A stretch of DNA of 64,000 bases from Achromobacter sp. Bel (GCF_012928505.1 NZ_JABBJN010000027.1:1-64000), one strand, 5' to 3'; shown: positions 41,981 to 50,344, numbered from the stretch's first letter. The notes: generated by a model not told the origin, from the sequence alone. A program made the numbers and translations.

Positions 41981-42672
41981 GCAATGCAGTCACCCTGATT
42001 CGCGACATCATCGCGACGGAATTGGCGGATGTATACACCACGCTTCCCGGCGAAGTCGTGGCTTATGACGGCACATTCGTGACGGCAAGGCCGGCGCTTG
42101 CCAAGCGTTTGGCAAACGGCGATGTCTTGCCGGCGCCAAAAGTGGTGCGTGTGCCGATGTGTTGGCCGGTTGGCGACGTGAACGGTGCGCAAGCGCTGAT
42201 CTCGGTGCCCTTGAAGGCCGGCGATGCGATCAAGCTGTCGTTTTCCGCCCGCGCTTTGGAGAACTGGCTGGCGGGCGACAACGGCCCGCCGGACGACCCC
42301 AGGCAGTTCGATCTGTCTGACGCCTTCGCTTCGCCGTTGTTGCGGCCTGGCACGATGACCGCCGATACGCAGAATGTCAGCATCCAGTACGGCCCGGGAA
42401 TGCTGAAGCTATCGCCTGCCGGCGACCTGACGTTTCAAGTCAAGACATGGACTGTGCAAGCGGAACAGACGACGTTCAACACGCCGGTGTTGATCAATGG
42501 GCCGCTTACGTATACGCAAGGGATGGCCGGCGAAGGCGGCGAAGGCGGCGCGTCGATGCGGATCCGGGGCGGCGTGGCCTATCAGGGCGGCGCCATCACT
42601 CACAACGGCAAGGACATTGGTGATACCCATCGCCACGCCTATGCCGGCGGCATCACGGAGAACCCTGTCTGA
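41977..42672 (+). CDS. membrane-piercing baseplate spike (Gp138-type)
   Basis: A 231-aa spike with an N-terminal OB-fold (Gp138 family): 'LPGEVVAYDGTFVTARPAL', then 'VPMCWPVGDVNGAQALISVPL'. Next comes a repetitive beta segment, 'MLKLSPAGDLTFQV', the threefold beta-helix. It ends with 'DTHRHAYAGG', in which His218 and His220 form an HxH pair. In phage spikes such as P2 gpV and phi92 gp138, a C-terminal HxH motif holds an iron atom at the tip. This is the cell-puncturing tip of the particle. Confidence 0.82.
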   Translation: MSNAVTLIRDIIATELADVYTTLPGEVVAYDGTFVTARPALAKRLANGDVLPAPKVVRVPMCWPVGDVNGAQALISVPLKAGDAIKLSFSARALENWLAGDNGPPDDPRQFDLSDAFASPLLRPGTMTADTQNVSIQYGPGMLKLSPAGDLTFQVKTWTVQAEQTTFNTPVLINGPLTYTQGMAGEGGEGGASMRIRGGVAYQGGAITHNGKDIGDTHRHAYAGGITENPV

Positions 42673-43040
42673 TGACTTTGGACCTTGCATTATCCGCCGA
42701 CCACGATCTGGATGTGGACCTGCTTGGGCGTGTCGCGTTTGTGGACGGTGCGGACCGCGTCGCGCAACAGATCAAGACCACGTTGCTGGCGTTCCTGGGC
42801 GAGTGGTTCCTGGATACCACATTTGGCGTTCCGTACTTTGAGGAGGTGCTGGTGAAGGCGCCCGATCGGGCCGGCATCGAAGCCGTCTTCCGTGCCCGGA
42901 TCCGTGCGGTACCCGGTGTTACCGGCGTGCGCAGGCTGGATCTTCAGGTCGAGCGCCAGCTACGCGTGCTGCGCGTCGCGTATGACGTCGACACGGCGGC
43001 GGGACGACTCGAACGGGTCGTCGAGTTGCGCAAGTCTTAA
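42672..43040 (+). CDS. gp25/Mu gp46-like baseplate wedge protein
   Basis: A 122-aa protein of the gp25/GPW family. 'VDGADRVAQQIKTTLLAFLGEWFLD' (two parts) followed by 'GVPYFEEVLVKAPDR' is the usual signature. It initiates sheath assembly at the baseplate in contractile tails. It overlaps the spike stop by one base and precedes baseplate J, the conserved order. Confidence 0.82.
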   Translation: MTLDLALSADHDLDVDLLGRVAFVDGADRVAQQIKTTLLAFLGEWFLDTTFGVPYFEEVLVKAPDRAGIEAVFRARIRAVPGVTGVRRLDLQVERQLRVLRVAYDVDTAAGRLERVVELRKS

Positions 43041-43063
43041 CCCCTATTTTTCTTGAGGTAGCT

Positions 43064-44515
43064 ATGGCCTACGGTGTCACACCGGACGGGTTCGTGCGCC
43101 CGCGCCTGCCCGAAATCCGACAGGAGATCGTGGCGGACCTGCGTGCCCGCATGCAATCCGCCGGTTTCAACGGCGCGGTGGAAACCCGCCCGGACAGCAT
43201 TACCGGTCTGCTGATCGATACCTTCGCGGAGCGCGAGGCGACGTTGTGGGAGCAGGCGGAGGGCGTCTATTACGCGATGTATCCGGGGTCCGCGACGGGT
43301 GTATCGCTGGATCGTTCCGTATCGTTTACCGGTGTCTCGCGTTACCGCGACGAACCGTCGCGGGCCTATGTGGTGCTGTATGGTGCCGACGGCGTCACGG
43401 TGCCAGCAGGCGCCCAAGTTCGGCACCGCGTCAGCCAGAACCTGTGGATCATGGAAGGCGCCACGCAGATCCTGGCCGGCGCCGCGGCCGACATCATCCT
43501 GCAACCTGCCGCTGCGCCGCAGACGGCGTATCGCGTGTCGATCGATGGCGTCGCCTATGCCTACACGAGCGGCGCGACGGCGAACCTGCCACAGGTACTG
43601 GCGGGTTTGGTGACGGCATTGACGCCCAGCGGGTTGGCGGTGTCGAGCGATGGCGCATCCGTGCGGATTCACACGGATGGCCGCAGGGCAGCGGCCTTCA
43701 CGTGGTCCGTCAGTCTGTCGTTGGTCCGTCTGGGTTCGCCCGGCCTGGCCGTGACGTCGGGCGCGTCGGCGGAAGGCGCGGCGGTGGGGGACCTGGATGG
43801 TATCGTCACCCAGGTCGACGGATGGGATGCCGTCGGCAACTTGCAGGCCGGTGTGGCGGGACGCCTTGCGGAGAGCGCGGCGGAATTGCGTGCGCGATAT
43901 CAGACTGGCCTGTTCCGATTGGGCGCCGCGACGCTACCCAGCGTCGCGCCCAACGTGCGCGACCGAGTGGCCGGCGTGCGGAACGTCAAGGTTTTCATGA
44001 ACAGCGCCGACGTACCGGATGCGCTGGGCCGTCCGCCCCATAGCGTGCATGTGGTCGCTGATGGCGGTCTGGATGACGAGGTGGCCGACGCCATCTTTCG
44101 CGTGATGGCGGCCGGCATCGACACGCATGGGCAGCGGCAGGTGACGCTCAAGGACGCGGATGGCGCGGACCAGCTGATTCGCTTTGACCGGCCGGAACGG
44201 GTCTACCTGTGGATGCGCTGCGCCACCACGCTCTTGCCGCCATCTGAGCAGGCATTTCCGCCGGACGGGTTTCAGCGGATCGCCGAGAACCTGGCGTCGG
44301 TGGGTGAGGCGTCCGGCATTGGCGAGGACGTCATCCTGCAGCGGCTCTATGGCGCAATCTTCCGCACGCCGGGGCTGGCCTCGGTGGACCTGAAAATGGC
44401 GTTCTCGACCAATCCGTCGTTCGTGCCAACCCCCGCCGATTATCGCGCCGCCAACGTGGCGATCCAGGACTTCCAGGTCGCGGCCTTCGATCTGTCTCGC
44501 ATCGAGGTGACCTGA
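43064..44515 (+). CDS. baseplate J/gp47 family protein
   Basis: A 483-aa baseplate wedge protein. 'VRPRLPEIRQEIVADLRARMQ' at the start, 'AEREATLWEQAEGVYYAMYPGSATG' (two parts) around residues 55-80, then the beta domain 'VTVPAGAQVRHRVSQNLWI', are all typical of Baseplate_J. GAGGTAG lies six bases before the ATG. It couples receptor binding to sheath contraction. Its stop overlaps the next start by one base. Confidence 0.9.
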   Translation: MAYGVTPDGFVRPRLPEIRQEIVADLRARMQSAGFNGAVETRPDSITGLLIDTFAEREATLWEQAEGVYYAMYPGSATGVSLDRSVSFTGVSRYRDEPSRAYVVLYGADGVTVPAGAQVRHRVSQNLWIMEGATQILAGAAADIILQPAAAPQTAYRVSIDGVAYAYTSGATANLPQVLAGLVTALTPSGLAVSSDGASVRIHTDGRRAAAFTWSVSLSLVRLGSPGLAVTSGASAEGAAVGDLDGIVTQVDGWDAVGNLQAGVAGRLAESAAELRARYQTGLFRLGAATLPSVAPNVRDRVAGVRNVKVFMNSADVPDALGRPPHSVHVVADGGLDDEVADAIFRVMAAGIDTHGQRQVTLKDADGADQLIRFDRPERVYLWMRCATTLLPPSEQAFPPDGFQRIAENLASVGEASGIGEDVILQRLYGAIFRTPGLASVDLKMAFSTNPSFVPTPADYRAANVAIQDFQVAAFDLSRIEVT

Positions 44516-45180
44516 TGGATCTGAAGCAAGAACATGGGCAAATCGCCTGGGGGCACTGGCTGGGGCAGTTCCAGGGGAAGCGGCGTCTTGAGGCGCTGGT
44601 CAAGGCGCTGTTGAAACCGGCAGAGGGCCTTCAGGGCGCGCTGCGTGCGCTGTATGAAGACCGCTGGCTGGATACGGCCGTTGGCAAGCAGCTGGACGGC
44701 ATCGGCGAGATCGTTGGTTTGCCCCGGGTGATCGACGAGGCGCTCTACATCCGCTTCTTCGGCTTTCTGGGGCAACCCAATGCCGGCGGCTTCGGAGACG
44801 CCCGCTTCCGGCGAGCCAATGAACGGCCGGTAGCCGGTTCGACGACGCTGTTCGATGCCGAGTACCGCAAGCTTCTGTACTGGAAGATCGCCCTGAACAA
44901 CGGGCATGGCACGACGCCGGAGATCGCGAGTTCGCTCAAGCCGATTTTCGACGTCAACCGCGTCATCGTGCAGAACGCCGGCAACGCGAAGATCCGGATC
45001 TGGGTCAGCCGGATTCCTGGCCCCAACGACCCGCTCATGGCGAACCCCTACAAGTGGGTCCCGCAAGCCGCCGGCGTCGGCGTGCAACTCATTACCGGCT
45101 CGACCGAGAAACCGTTCGGTTTCCGTGGGCAAGGTTTCTTTGGCTTTGGCGTCGGCGTGCTGGCGCGAGGTATCTACTGA
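44515..45180 (+). CDS. DUF2612 baseplate protein
   Basis: A 221-aa protein of the DUF2612 family. A helical N-terminus contains 'LKPAEGLQGALRALYEDRWLD' (two parts), and 'GKQLDGIGEIVGLPR' is a hallmark. 'LYWKIALNNGHGTTPEI' and the Gly/Phe-rich end 'FRGQGFFGFGVGVLARG' complete it. It takes the place of Mu gp48/P2 gpI and links the wedge to the tail fibre. It overlaps the fibre gene by one base. Confidence 0.8.
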   Translation: MDLKQEHGQIAWGHWLGQFQGKRRLEALVKALLKPAEGLQGALRALYEDRWLDTAVGKQLDGIGEIVGLPRVIDEALYIRFFGFLGQPNAGGFGDARFRRANERPVAGSTTLFDAEYRKLLYWKIALNNGHGTTPEIASSLKPIFDVNRVIVQNAGNAKIRIWVSRIPGPNDPLMANPYKWVPQAAGVGVQLITGSTEKPFGFRGQGFFGFGVGVLARGIY

Positions 45181-47627
45181 TGGCAGACCCTACTTTCTTC
45201 GACCTCTTCAAATCGACTTGGGCGCAAAACGGCCTGACCGAAGGCATTACCGACCTGCAATACAAGACGGGTTGGTCGTTCATCGGATCCGTGCCGCCTT
45301 CCGTCGAGCAGTTCAACAAGGTCCAGCAGACGACCGATGAACGCCTGGCGTGGCTGTACAAGCAGCTGGATGGATTGGCCGCGGTGACTGGCCGGCCGCT
45401 CACGGCGACGGGCGTTGATGCGCTGAGCTATGCGCAACAGAACCTGAACGCCACGAACTTGAAAACCGGCACGGTCCCGGTGGCACGTTTGTCGGGTACG
45501 GCCTCGACGCTGACGGCGGGCGCGGCGCAAAAGCTGGCGACTGCTCGAACCATCGCCACCACGGGCGACGCAATCAGCTCCGGATCGTTTGACGGCTCCG
45601 CCAACCTGTCGTTGGGCCTGACGCTCAGTCCAAGCGGCGTTACGGCGGGCAGTTACGGCAATGCGAACGCCGTGCCGACCTTCACGGTGGATGCGAAAGG
45701 GCGCGTGTCGGCAGCTGGTGAGGTCGCCTTGGGCAACGCATCGACCGCGACGAAACTGGCCGCTGCACGCACCTTCTCGGTCACGGGCGGCGCGACGGCG
45801 GGCGGGGTGGGTTTCGACGGATCGGGCAATGTGGCGCTTAATGTGACGGCGCTGGACGTGTCAAAGGCGAATGCTGGCACCTTGCCTGTGTCGCGCGGCG
45901 GCACGGGCGTGGCGACGGTGGCGGCCGGGACGTATCTGACGGGGGCTGGCGCGGGTGCGGTGGTGTCGCGCACGCCGGCGCAAGTGCTGGAAGATATCCA
46001 GGCGTTGCCGAAGGTGGGCGGTGATGTCAGCGGGCCGGTGCTGCTGGGGGCCGGGGCGACGATCGGTGCGCAGTATGGCGTGAATACTGCGGCGGGACGC
46101 ACGGCGCATGTGCTGTTGCCCGATGGAGGTGGGTATTCCTCCAACACCGGGACGATCACTGGCGCGATGAAGATCACGTTGCCGGCGGCCGCGATCGGGG
46201 CGAACACGATGCTGCGCCTCCGCGTAGACATATTCGAGTATCTGGACGGCGTGCCACCTGTATCCATTTTGATTCACGGGTACGTGCAGACGACGAAGGC
46301 GTGGACGCGATGCGGAGTGACGGTGCTGGCGGGGAGTGCGGTTTCCGACCTTCCTGTCCGATTCGGCGCGGATGTGGCGGGAAATCTGTGCATCTGGCTG
46401 GGCGATACGACCAAGTCATGGTCGTACCCGAGCGTGACCGTGGCCGAGGTCCTGGCCAAGTACAACACATCGGGTGCTACGGTCGCGGCGTGGGGAGTCG
46501 GCTGGAAAGTGGAGCCGGTCACGGCCTTGGAGACCGTGTTGCAAACCTTGGCGGGAGAAAACCTGGCGTTCGCGCGCGCGGACATCGCCCGCGTGAGCGG
46601 TTTGCAGGATGCCTTGGACTTGAAAGCCAATACTGCTGTCACCATGGTGGCCGGCAATGGTTTGAGCGGCGGCGGCACACTGAGCGCGAATCGCACGTTC
46701 GCACTGGGCACGCCCGGCAAGTTGACAGCGGTGTCCACCAATGCGGTGACGACGGCCAGCCATACGCACGAGTTGGATACGCAGACGGGGAAAATGGACG
46801 CCACCGCCGGCCGGATCCTGCTTGTCGGTGCGTTTGGTATTGGTGCTGAAAATCCGCTTGATACGAACGACCTCAACACGATCACGATTCCCGGGAAATA
46901 TGGCCAGTCCGCCAATCCGAACGCCACGTTTGCGCGGAACTATCCGATTGCGAACGCCGGTACGTTGGATGTGAGCATGGCCGGTACCTACATCGTCACG
47001 CAGACATACACGGCGTTCTCGCCTCTCCGCGTATTCGTGCGGGCGCGAACGAGTCCCACGGTATGGAGCGCGTGGACTGAGTTGGCGTCGGTCGACCAAG
47101 CAGCCAGTGCGGCGCCTGCCGGATTGACGGGCTTTTTCGCGCAGTCTTCCGCTCCGGTTGGATGGTTGAAGGCAAACGGAACCGCGGCGTCTGTTGCGGC
47201 ATATCCCGACCTTGTCAACGCGATATACAGGGGCGATGCATCAAATGCGACCGCCCCTTTCGGGTACCGGTGCACCAACGCAGCCAACCCGTCCGGCACG
47301 AGAAACGTGGCGGGTTCGTTCATCGTGTTGCCCGATTTGCGCGGCGAGTTTGTCCGTGGCTGGGATGACGCACGGGGAATCGACCCGACCCGTTCATACG
47401 GAACCGCGCAGCAGGACGTGTTTCGGGAGCATATTCATTCCTATGGCGTCTATACGGGCGGAGACGGAGGAGGCAGAGTGATCGCGGGGGGCTACGAAAA
47501 TGGCAACAATCACTCCGACGTGGTGATCGGCGGAGTGGGTTCGGCCATGAACTCCCTGGGCCAGTTCATCGGCGGATCCGAGACCCGGCCCCGCAACGTG
47601 GCATTGCTTGCGTGCATCAAGTACTGA
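45180..47627 (+). CDS. tail fibre protein with collar domain
   Basis: An 815-aa fibre. The N-terminus 'ADPTFFDLFKSTWAQNGLTE' attaches to the baseplate. Residues about 110-230 hold repeated 'KLATARTI' / 'KLAAARTF' units with 'FDGSANLSLGL' and 'FDGSGNVALNV', the tail-fibre repeat. A central receptor-binding-type stretch follows. The C-terminus has a collar domain, 'GFFAQSSAPVGWLKANGTA' and 'PDLRGEFVRGWDDARGID', ending 'RPRNVALLACIKY'. It decides which cells the particle binds. The fibre chaperone gene follows. Confidence 0.88.
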   Translation: MADPTFFDLFKSTWAQNGLTEGITDLQYKTGWSFIGSVPPSVEQFNKVQQTTDERLAWLYKQLDGLAAVTGRPLTATGVDALSYAQQNLNATNLKTGTVPVARLSGTASTLTAGAAQKLATARTIATTGDAISSGSFDGSANLSLGLTLSPSGVTAGSYGNANAVPTFTVDAKGRVSAAGEVALGNASTATKLAAARTFSVTGGATAGGVGFDGSGNVALNVTALDVSKANAGTLPVSRGGTGVATVAAGTYLTGAGAGAVVSRTPAQVLEDIQALPKVGGDVSGPVLLGAGATIGAQYGVNTAAGRTAHVLLPDGGGYSSNTGTITGAMKITLPAAAIGANTMLRLRVDIFEYLDGVPPVSILIHGYVQTTKAWTRCGVTVLAGSAVSDLPVRFGADVAGNLCIWLGDTTKSWSYPSVTVAEVLAKYNTSGATVAAWGVGWKVEPVTALETVLQTLAGENLAFARADIARVSGLQDALDLKANTAVTMVAGNGLSGGGTLSANRTFALGTPGKLTAVSTNAVTTASHTHELDTQTGKMDATAGRILLVGAFGIGAENPLDTNDLNTITIPGKYGQSANPNATFARNYPIANAGTLDVSMAGTYIVTQTYTAFSPLRVFVRARTSPTVWSAWTELASVDQAASAAPAGLTGFFAQSSAPVGWLKANGTAASVAAYPDLVNAIYRGDASNATAPFGYRCTNAANPSGTRNVAGSFIVLPDLRGEFVRGWDDARGIDPTRSYGTAQQDVFREHIHSYGVYTGGDGGGRVIAGGYENGNNHSDVVIGGVGSAMNSLGQFIGGSETRPRNVALLACIKY

Positions 47628-47641
47628 TAGGAGTTTAAGAA

Positions 47642-48292
47642 ATGATCACTGGACATATCGCTAACGAAAGCACTTCGCGAAGCATCCCCTGCGTGGTGTC
47701 GCAGCTGGATGTTGACGGCTATTTCCTGGCGGCCGCCATCGCAGATCCGTCACCCCAGGAACCGGGGGTATTCCTGATCCCCGGCGGCGCGGTGGTCGCC
47801 GCGCCTCCGGAGCAGATCGAACCTGGTAAGGCGTATCGCTTGGGTGACAACGGATGGGACGTTTTTGACGACCATCGGCAACAGCCCCTCTACCGGACAA
47901 CGGACGGTGCACGGTACGTGCCTGGCCTGTCGGGGGTGGACGGCGCTGCCGCCTACGTGGGTGTAGGGCCGCTTCCCGGTTGGCTGACTCTGCTGCCGAG
48001 ACCGGATGCGTGGAGCGTCTGGTCGGGTGATCAATGGGGGCGCGACGAAGATGCCTGGCTTGCCGCGCAACGTGCGGCCTTTCCGTCGCAGAAACACGAA
48101 CGCCTGACCCAAGCGACATCGCGGATTGCGATATTGCAGGATGCCGTGGACCTGGGCATGGCAACAGCGGCCGAGGAAACGTCGCTTCGTGAATGGCGCG
48201 CCTATCGCGTCGCGGTCTCGCGGCTGGAAACAGGCAGCGGCCAAATCCCCGATTGGCCTCCGGAGCCGGCCAACGTCAACCCGCCCGCCTGA
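47642..48292 (+). CDS. tail fibre assembly chaperone (Tfa-like)
   Basis: A 216-aa protein directly after the fibre gene. Its C-terminal half, 'LTQATSRIAILQDAVDLGMA' then 'EETSLREWRAYRVAVSRLE', is the caudovirales tail fibre assembly motif; the N-terminal half is a variable beta region. Tfa proteins help fibre trimers fold and often co-vary with the fibre tip. Its stop codon lies inside a terminator hairpin. Confidence 0.82.
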   Translation: MITGHIANESTSRSIPCVVSQLDVDGYFLAAAIADPSPQEPGVFLIPGGAVVAAPPEQIEPGKAYRLGDNGWDVFDDHRQQPLYRTTDGARYVPGLSGVDGAAAYVGVGPLPGWLTLLPRPDAWSVWSGDQWGRDEDAWLAAQRAAFPSQKHERLTQATSRIAILQDAVDLGMATAAEETSLREWRAYRVAVSRLETGSGQIPDWPPEPANVNPPA

Positions 48293-48306
48293 CGCGGGTT
48301 TTTTTT
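48278..48306 (+). terminator. intrinsic terminator between tail and lysis genes
   Basis: AACCCGC (48278-48284) and GCGGGTT (48294-48300) with a nine-base loop, continuing into eight T residues. It overlaps the stop codon of the fibre chaperone gene and precedes the lysis genes, so their expression needs antitermination or a local promoter. Confidence 0.78.
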
Positions 48307-48356
48307 CGTCCCTACAGGAGGCCATCCTGCATACGCTTCTCAGGAGCAACCCCACT

Positions 48357-48812
48357 ATGGAACCCGGTTCTACAGGCCTAGGAGGCCTGGCCGCCTTGAA
48401 GGTCGCAATGGCGTACGGCATTCCCGCAGCGATTGCCGCCATGCTCGGCCTCTTGATCATGCCCCCGCGCACCGTCAGGGAGTTCACCGTGCGCACGGTG
48501 TCCACCGTTGCGTGTTCCTTCCTGTTTGGGCCGGCCCTGGCCGGCGCCGTCATTGCGTGGAAGCCCGCCTTGATGGAAGCCATGACCTGGCTGGCGCACC
48601 ACGGCGCCGGCAGCGATGATGCCTTGCTTGCAAAGTTTTACGTGCTTGGCCCCAGCATGCTGCTAGCGGGGCTGCCTGCTTGGTGGGTGCTGGGCGCTTA
48701 CATGCGCTGGATGGCCAGCATGCGGCAGAAGGGCCTGCTGGCGTGGTTGGCGGAAGTGCGCGCCAACGTCTTGGGCGCGCGGCGGGATGGGGGAGGCGGG
48801 CATGGATCTTGA
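48357..48812 (+). CDS. putative phage holin
   Basis: A 151-aa membrane protein with three hydrophobic segments (about 13-33, 44-68 and 92-113), a short periplasmic-type loop, and a basic C-terminus 'GARRDGGGGHGS'. Size, topology and position at the head of a lysis cassette indicate a holin that permeabilises the inner membrane. AGGAG lies ten bases before the ATG. It overlaps the muralytic gene by 11 bases. Confidence 0.7.
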   Translation: MEPGSTGLGGLAALKVAMAYGIPAAIAAMLGLLIMPPRTVREFTVRTVSTVACSFLFGPALAGAVIAWKPALMEAMTWLAHHGAGSDDALLAKFYVLGPSMLLAGLPAWWVLGAYMRWMASMRQKGLLAWLAEVRANVLGARRDGGGGHGS

Positions 48813-49296
48813 CGTGATCACGCGGACCGTCATCAACCCGGCGCTCGCGCTGCTGTCCGCGGGGATGGACTCGCCTGAGGCTCGGGTCATGCTGCTGGCA
48901 ATCGGCTTGCAGGAAAGCCGATTTCTGCATCGCCGTCAGATCGGCGGCCCGGCGCGCGGACTCTGGCAGTTCGAGCAGGGCGGTGGCGTGCGCGGCGTGT
49001 TGGCGCATCCGGCCAGCCGGGATGCGGCACAACGGATCTGTGCGGCCTGCCGTGTTGCGCCAGCCGCGGCGTCTGTCTATCCGGTATTAGAGACTGACGA
49101 CGTGCTCGCCTGCGCCTTCGCGCGCCTGCTGCTCTGGACGGATGCCAAGCGGCTGCCTTCGGTCGATGATTCGTCGGGCGCTTGGTCGCTTTATTTGCGG
49201 ACCTGGCGGCCGGGTAAACCGCATCCACAGACATGGCCTGCGCTGCACGCCCAGGCTACCGCAGCGGCGGGAGGGCGGCGTGCTCGCGTGGCTTAA
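48802..49296 (+). CDS. lysozyme-like/transglycosylase endolysin
   Basis: A 164-aa protein with a goose-lysozyme/lytic-transglycosylase core. The catalytic Glu is probably Glu38 in 'IGLQESRF', and 'GPARGLWQFEQGGG' is the neighbouring substrate loop. No signal peptide is evident, so export would rely on the holin. It is the murein-degrading enzyme of the lysis cassette and would release particles. Family assignment rests on these two motifs and position. Confidence 0.72.
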   Translation: MDLDVITRTVINPALALLSAGMDSPEARVMLLAIGLQESRFLHRRQIGGPARGLWQFEQGGGVRGVLAHPASRDAAQRICAACRVAPAAASVYPVLETDDVLACAFARLLLWTDAKRLPSVDDSSGAWSLYLRTWRPGKPHPQTWPALHAQATAAAGGRRARVA

Positions 49297-49546
49297 GCGC
49301 TTCAAATCAGGGGCGATTGCCATCTGTGGGGCGATTACCTTGCTGACCGTGGCGTATGTGAGGGGCCGTGGCGCAGGACGCAACGCCGAACGTAAAGAAC
49401 GTGAGGGTCGGATTCATGGGCAAGCTGATCGTGCCCGCCAGGAGGTGAGGCATGTGCAGGACGACACGGCGCGCATGGATGACGGGGCTATTGCTGATGA
49501 GCTCAAGCATGACTGGATGCGTGGCCCCGGCGCGCGTGGGCGTTGA
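49280..49546 (+). CDS. Rz-like i-spanin
   Basis: An 88-aa protein with one N-terminal transmembrane helix, 'SGAIAICGAITLLTVAYV', followed by a charged coiled-coil region rich in Arg, Glu and Gln. This is the layout of inner-membrane spanin subunits, which fuse inner and outer membranes in the last step of lysis. Start GTG at 49280 overlaps the endolysin gene by 17 bases. The o-spanin gene starts inside it in another frame. Confidence 0.75.
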   Translation: MLAWLKRFKSGAIAICGAITLLTVAYVRGRGAGRNAERKEREGRIHGQADRARQEVRHVQDDTARMDDGAIADELKHDWMRGPGARGR

Positions 49547-49673
49547 GTACTGCGAGCATGCAAGGCCAGTCTATTTCGGCAGTTCGGCGCAAGTAGATGC
49601 CACGCCTGCCGAGATCCGACGACAGATTCGGGACGGGAATGCCACCTGGCGGGCCCTATGCGGGAGGAAGTAA
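49452..49673 (+). CDS. Rz1-like o-spanin lipoprotein, nested in Rz
   Basis: A 73-aa lipoprotein. 'MTGLLLMSSSMTGC' carries a lipobox, so Cys23 should be lipidated and the mature protein anchored in the outer membrane. It starts at 49452 within the Rz gene in a different frame and runs beyond it, the classic nested Rz/Rz1 arrangement. It is the last gene of the cluster. The mature part contains two further Cys residues, which could form disulfides. Confidence 0.78.
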   Translation: MCRTTRRAWMTGLLLMSSSMTGCVAPARVGVEYCEHARPVYFGSSAQVDATPAEIRRQIRDGNATWRALCGRK

Positions 49674-49767
49674 TACATGGTCTAGTTGATAATGTGGATT
49701 ATGGCTCTATGGTTATGGGCCAAGAGCGCGCACGATACCGCTTTCGAACCTACCTTCAGGACCCATC

Positions 49768-50232
49768 ATGACTTCCCGCCTTGACTACGCCAATGCCTCC
49801 CCCGACGGTTACAAGGCCTTTGGCGCCGTTTATGCCTACCTGCAGAAATGCGGTTTGCCGAAAGTGTTGGTCGACCTTGTCTATTTGCGGGTGTCCCAGA
49901 TCAACGGCTGCGCCTATTGCATCGATATGCACTCCCGCGATTTGATCAAGTCGGGGTTGTCCATCGATAAGCTGGTGCTGGTGCCGGTCTGGCACGAGGC
50001 CGGTGCCGTGTTCAGCGACCGCGAACGCGCGGCGCTGGCCTGGGCGGAAACCGTTACCCGCGTGTCTGATACCGGCGTTCCCGACGCAGACTATGCCGCA
50101 GCGGCGGCCGAATTCAGCGCCAAGGAGCTTGCGGACCTGACTTACGCGATCGGGCTGATGAACGCATTCAACCGCTTGGGCGTTTCTTTCCGCGCCACGC
50201 CGGCCGCCGTCGCCGCCGCGAAAAAGGCGTAA
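49768..50232 (+). CDS. carboxymuconolactone decarboxylase family protein (AhpD-like)
   Basis: A 154-aa alkylhydroperoxidase-fold protein. Cys48, Cys51 and His55 in 'GCAYCIDMHSRD' form the CxxCxxxH site of AhpD-like peroxidases. The helix 'RERAALAWAETVTRV' is also typical. It probably acts as a cytoplasmic peroxidase or thiol reductant. It is the first host gene after the tailocin, 95 bases past Rz1. A hairpin with T-tract for the opposite strand lies just after its stop. Confidence 0.9.
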   Translation: MTSRLDYANASPDGYKAFGAVYAYLQKCGLPKVLVDLVYLRVSQINGCAYCIDMHSRDLIKSGLSIDKLVLVPVWHEAGAVFSDRERAALAWAETVTRVSDTGVPDADYAAAAAEFSAKELADLTYAIGLMNAFNRLGVSFRATPAAVAAAKKA

Positions 50233-50246
50233 CGCCCCAGGCAAGG

Positions 50247-50277
50247 TAAAAAGCGGGCCGGATGGAGTCCGGTCCGC
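50247..50277 (-). terminator. terminator of the minus-strand operon ending at 50345
   Basis: GCGGGCCGGA and TCCGGTCCGC with a five-base loop (one G-T pair). Read on the minus strand the stem is followed by TTTTTACC, so it would end transcripts coming from the propeller gene. Confidence 0.65.
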
Positions 50278-50344
50278 GATATTCCGGTACGGGACATCAG
50301 GAGGCTGCTTGCGCAAATCCGGGATCACGTCGCTGCGCCCGGAA

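Larger units (their letters stand above)
30565..49673. mobile_element. headless contractile-tail cluster (putative R-type tailocin)
   Basis: A phage-derived unit between tRNA-His and the AhpD-like gene. It has a repressor/Cro switch, two replication-type genes, a Q-like regulator, then a continuous set of tail genes: terminator, sheath, tube, chaperone, tape measure, hub, spike, gp25-like, baseplate J, DUF2612, fibre and fibre chaperone. Holin, muralytic enzyme and Rz/Rz1 follow. Terminase, portal, head protease, capsid, head-tail joining and integrase genes are all absent although the remaining genes are intact and tightly spaced. That combination is typical of R-type phage-tail-like bacteriocins. 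Boundaries are approximate; no attachment repeats were found. Confidence 0.8.

Noticed and set aside
30565-49673. Complete temperate prophage able to form virions
   Set aside because: No terminase, portal, capsid, head-tail joining or integrase gene could be found although all other modules are intact.
49674-49767. Possible right attachment site of the phage-derived cluster
   Set aside because: I compared this gap with the tRNA-His 3' end and the bases after it and found no repeat long enough to call.
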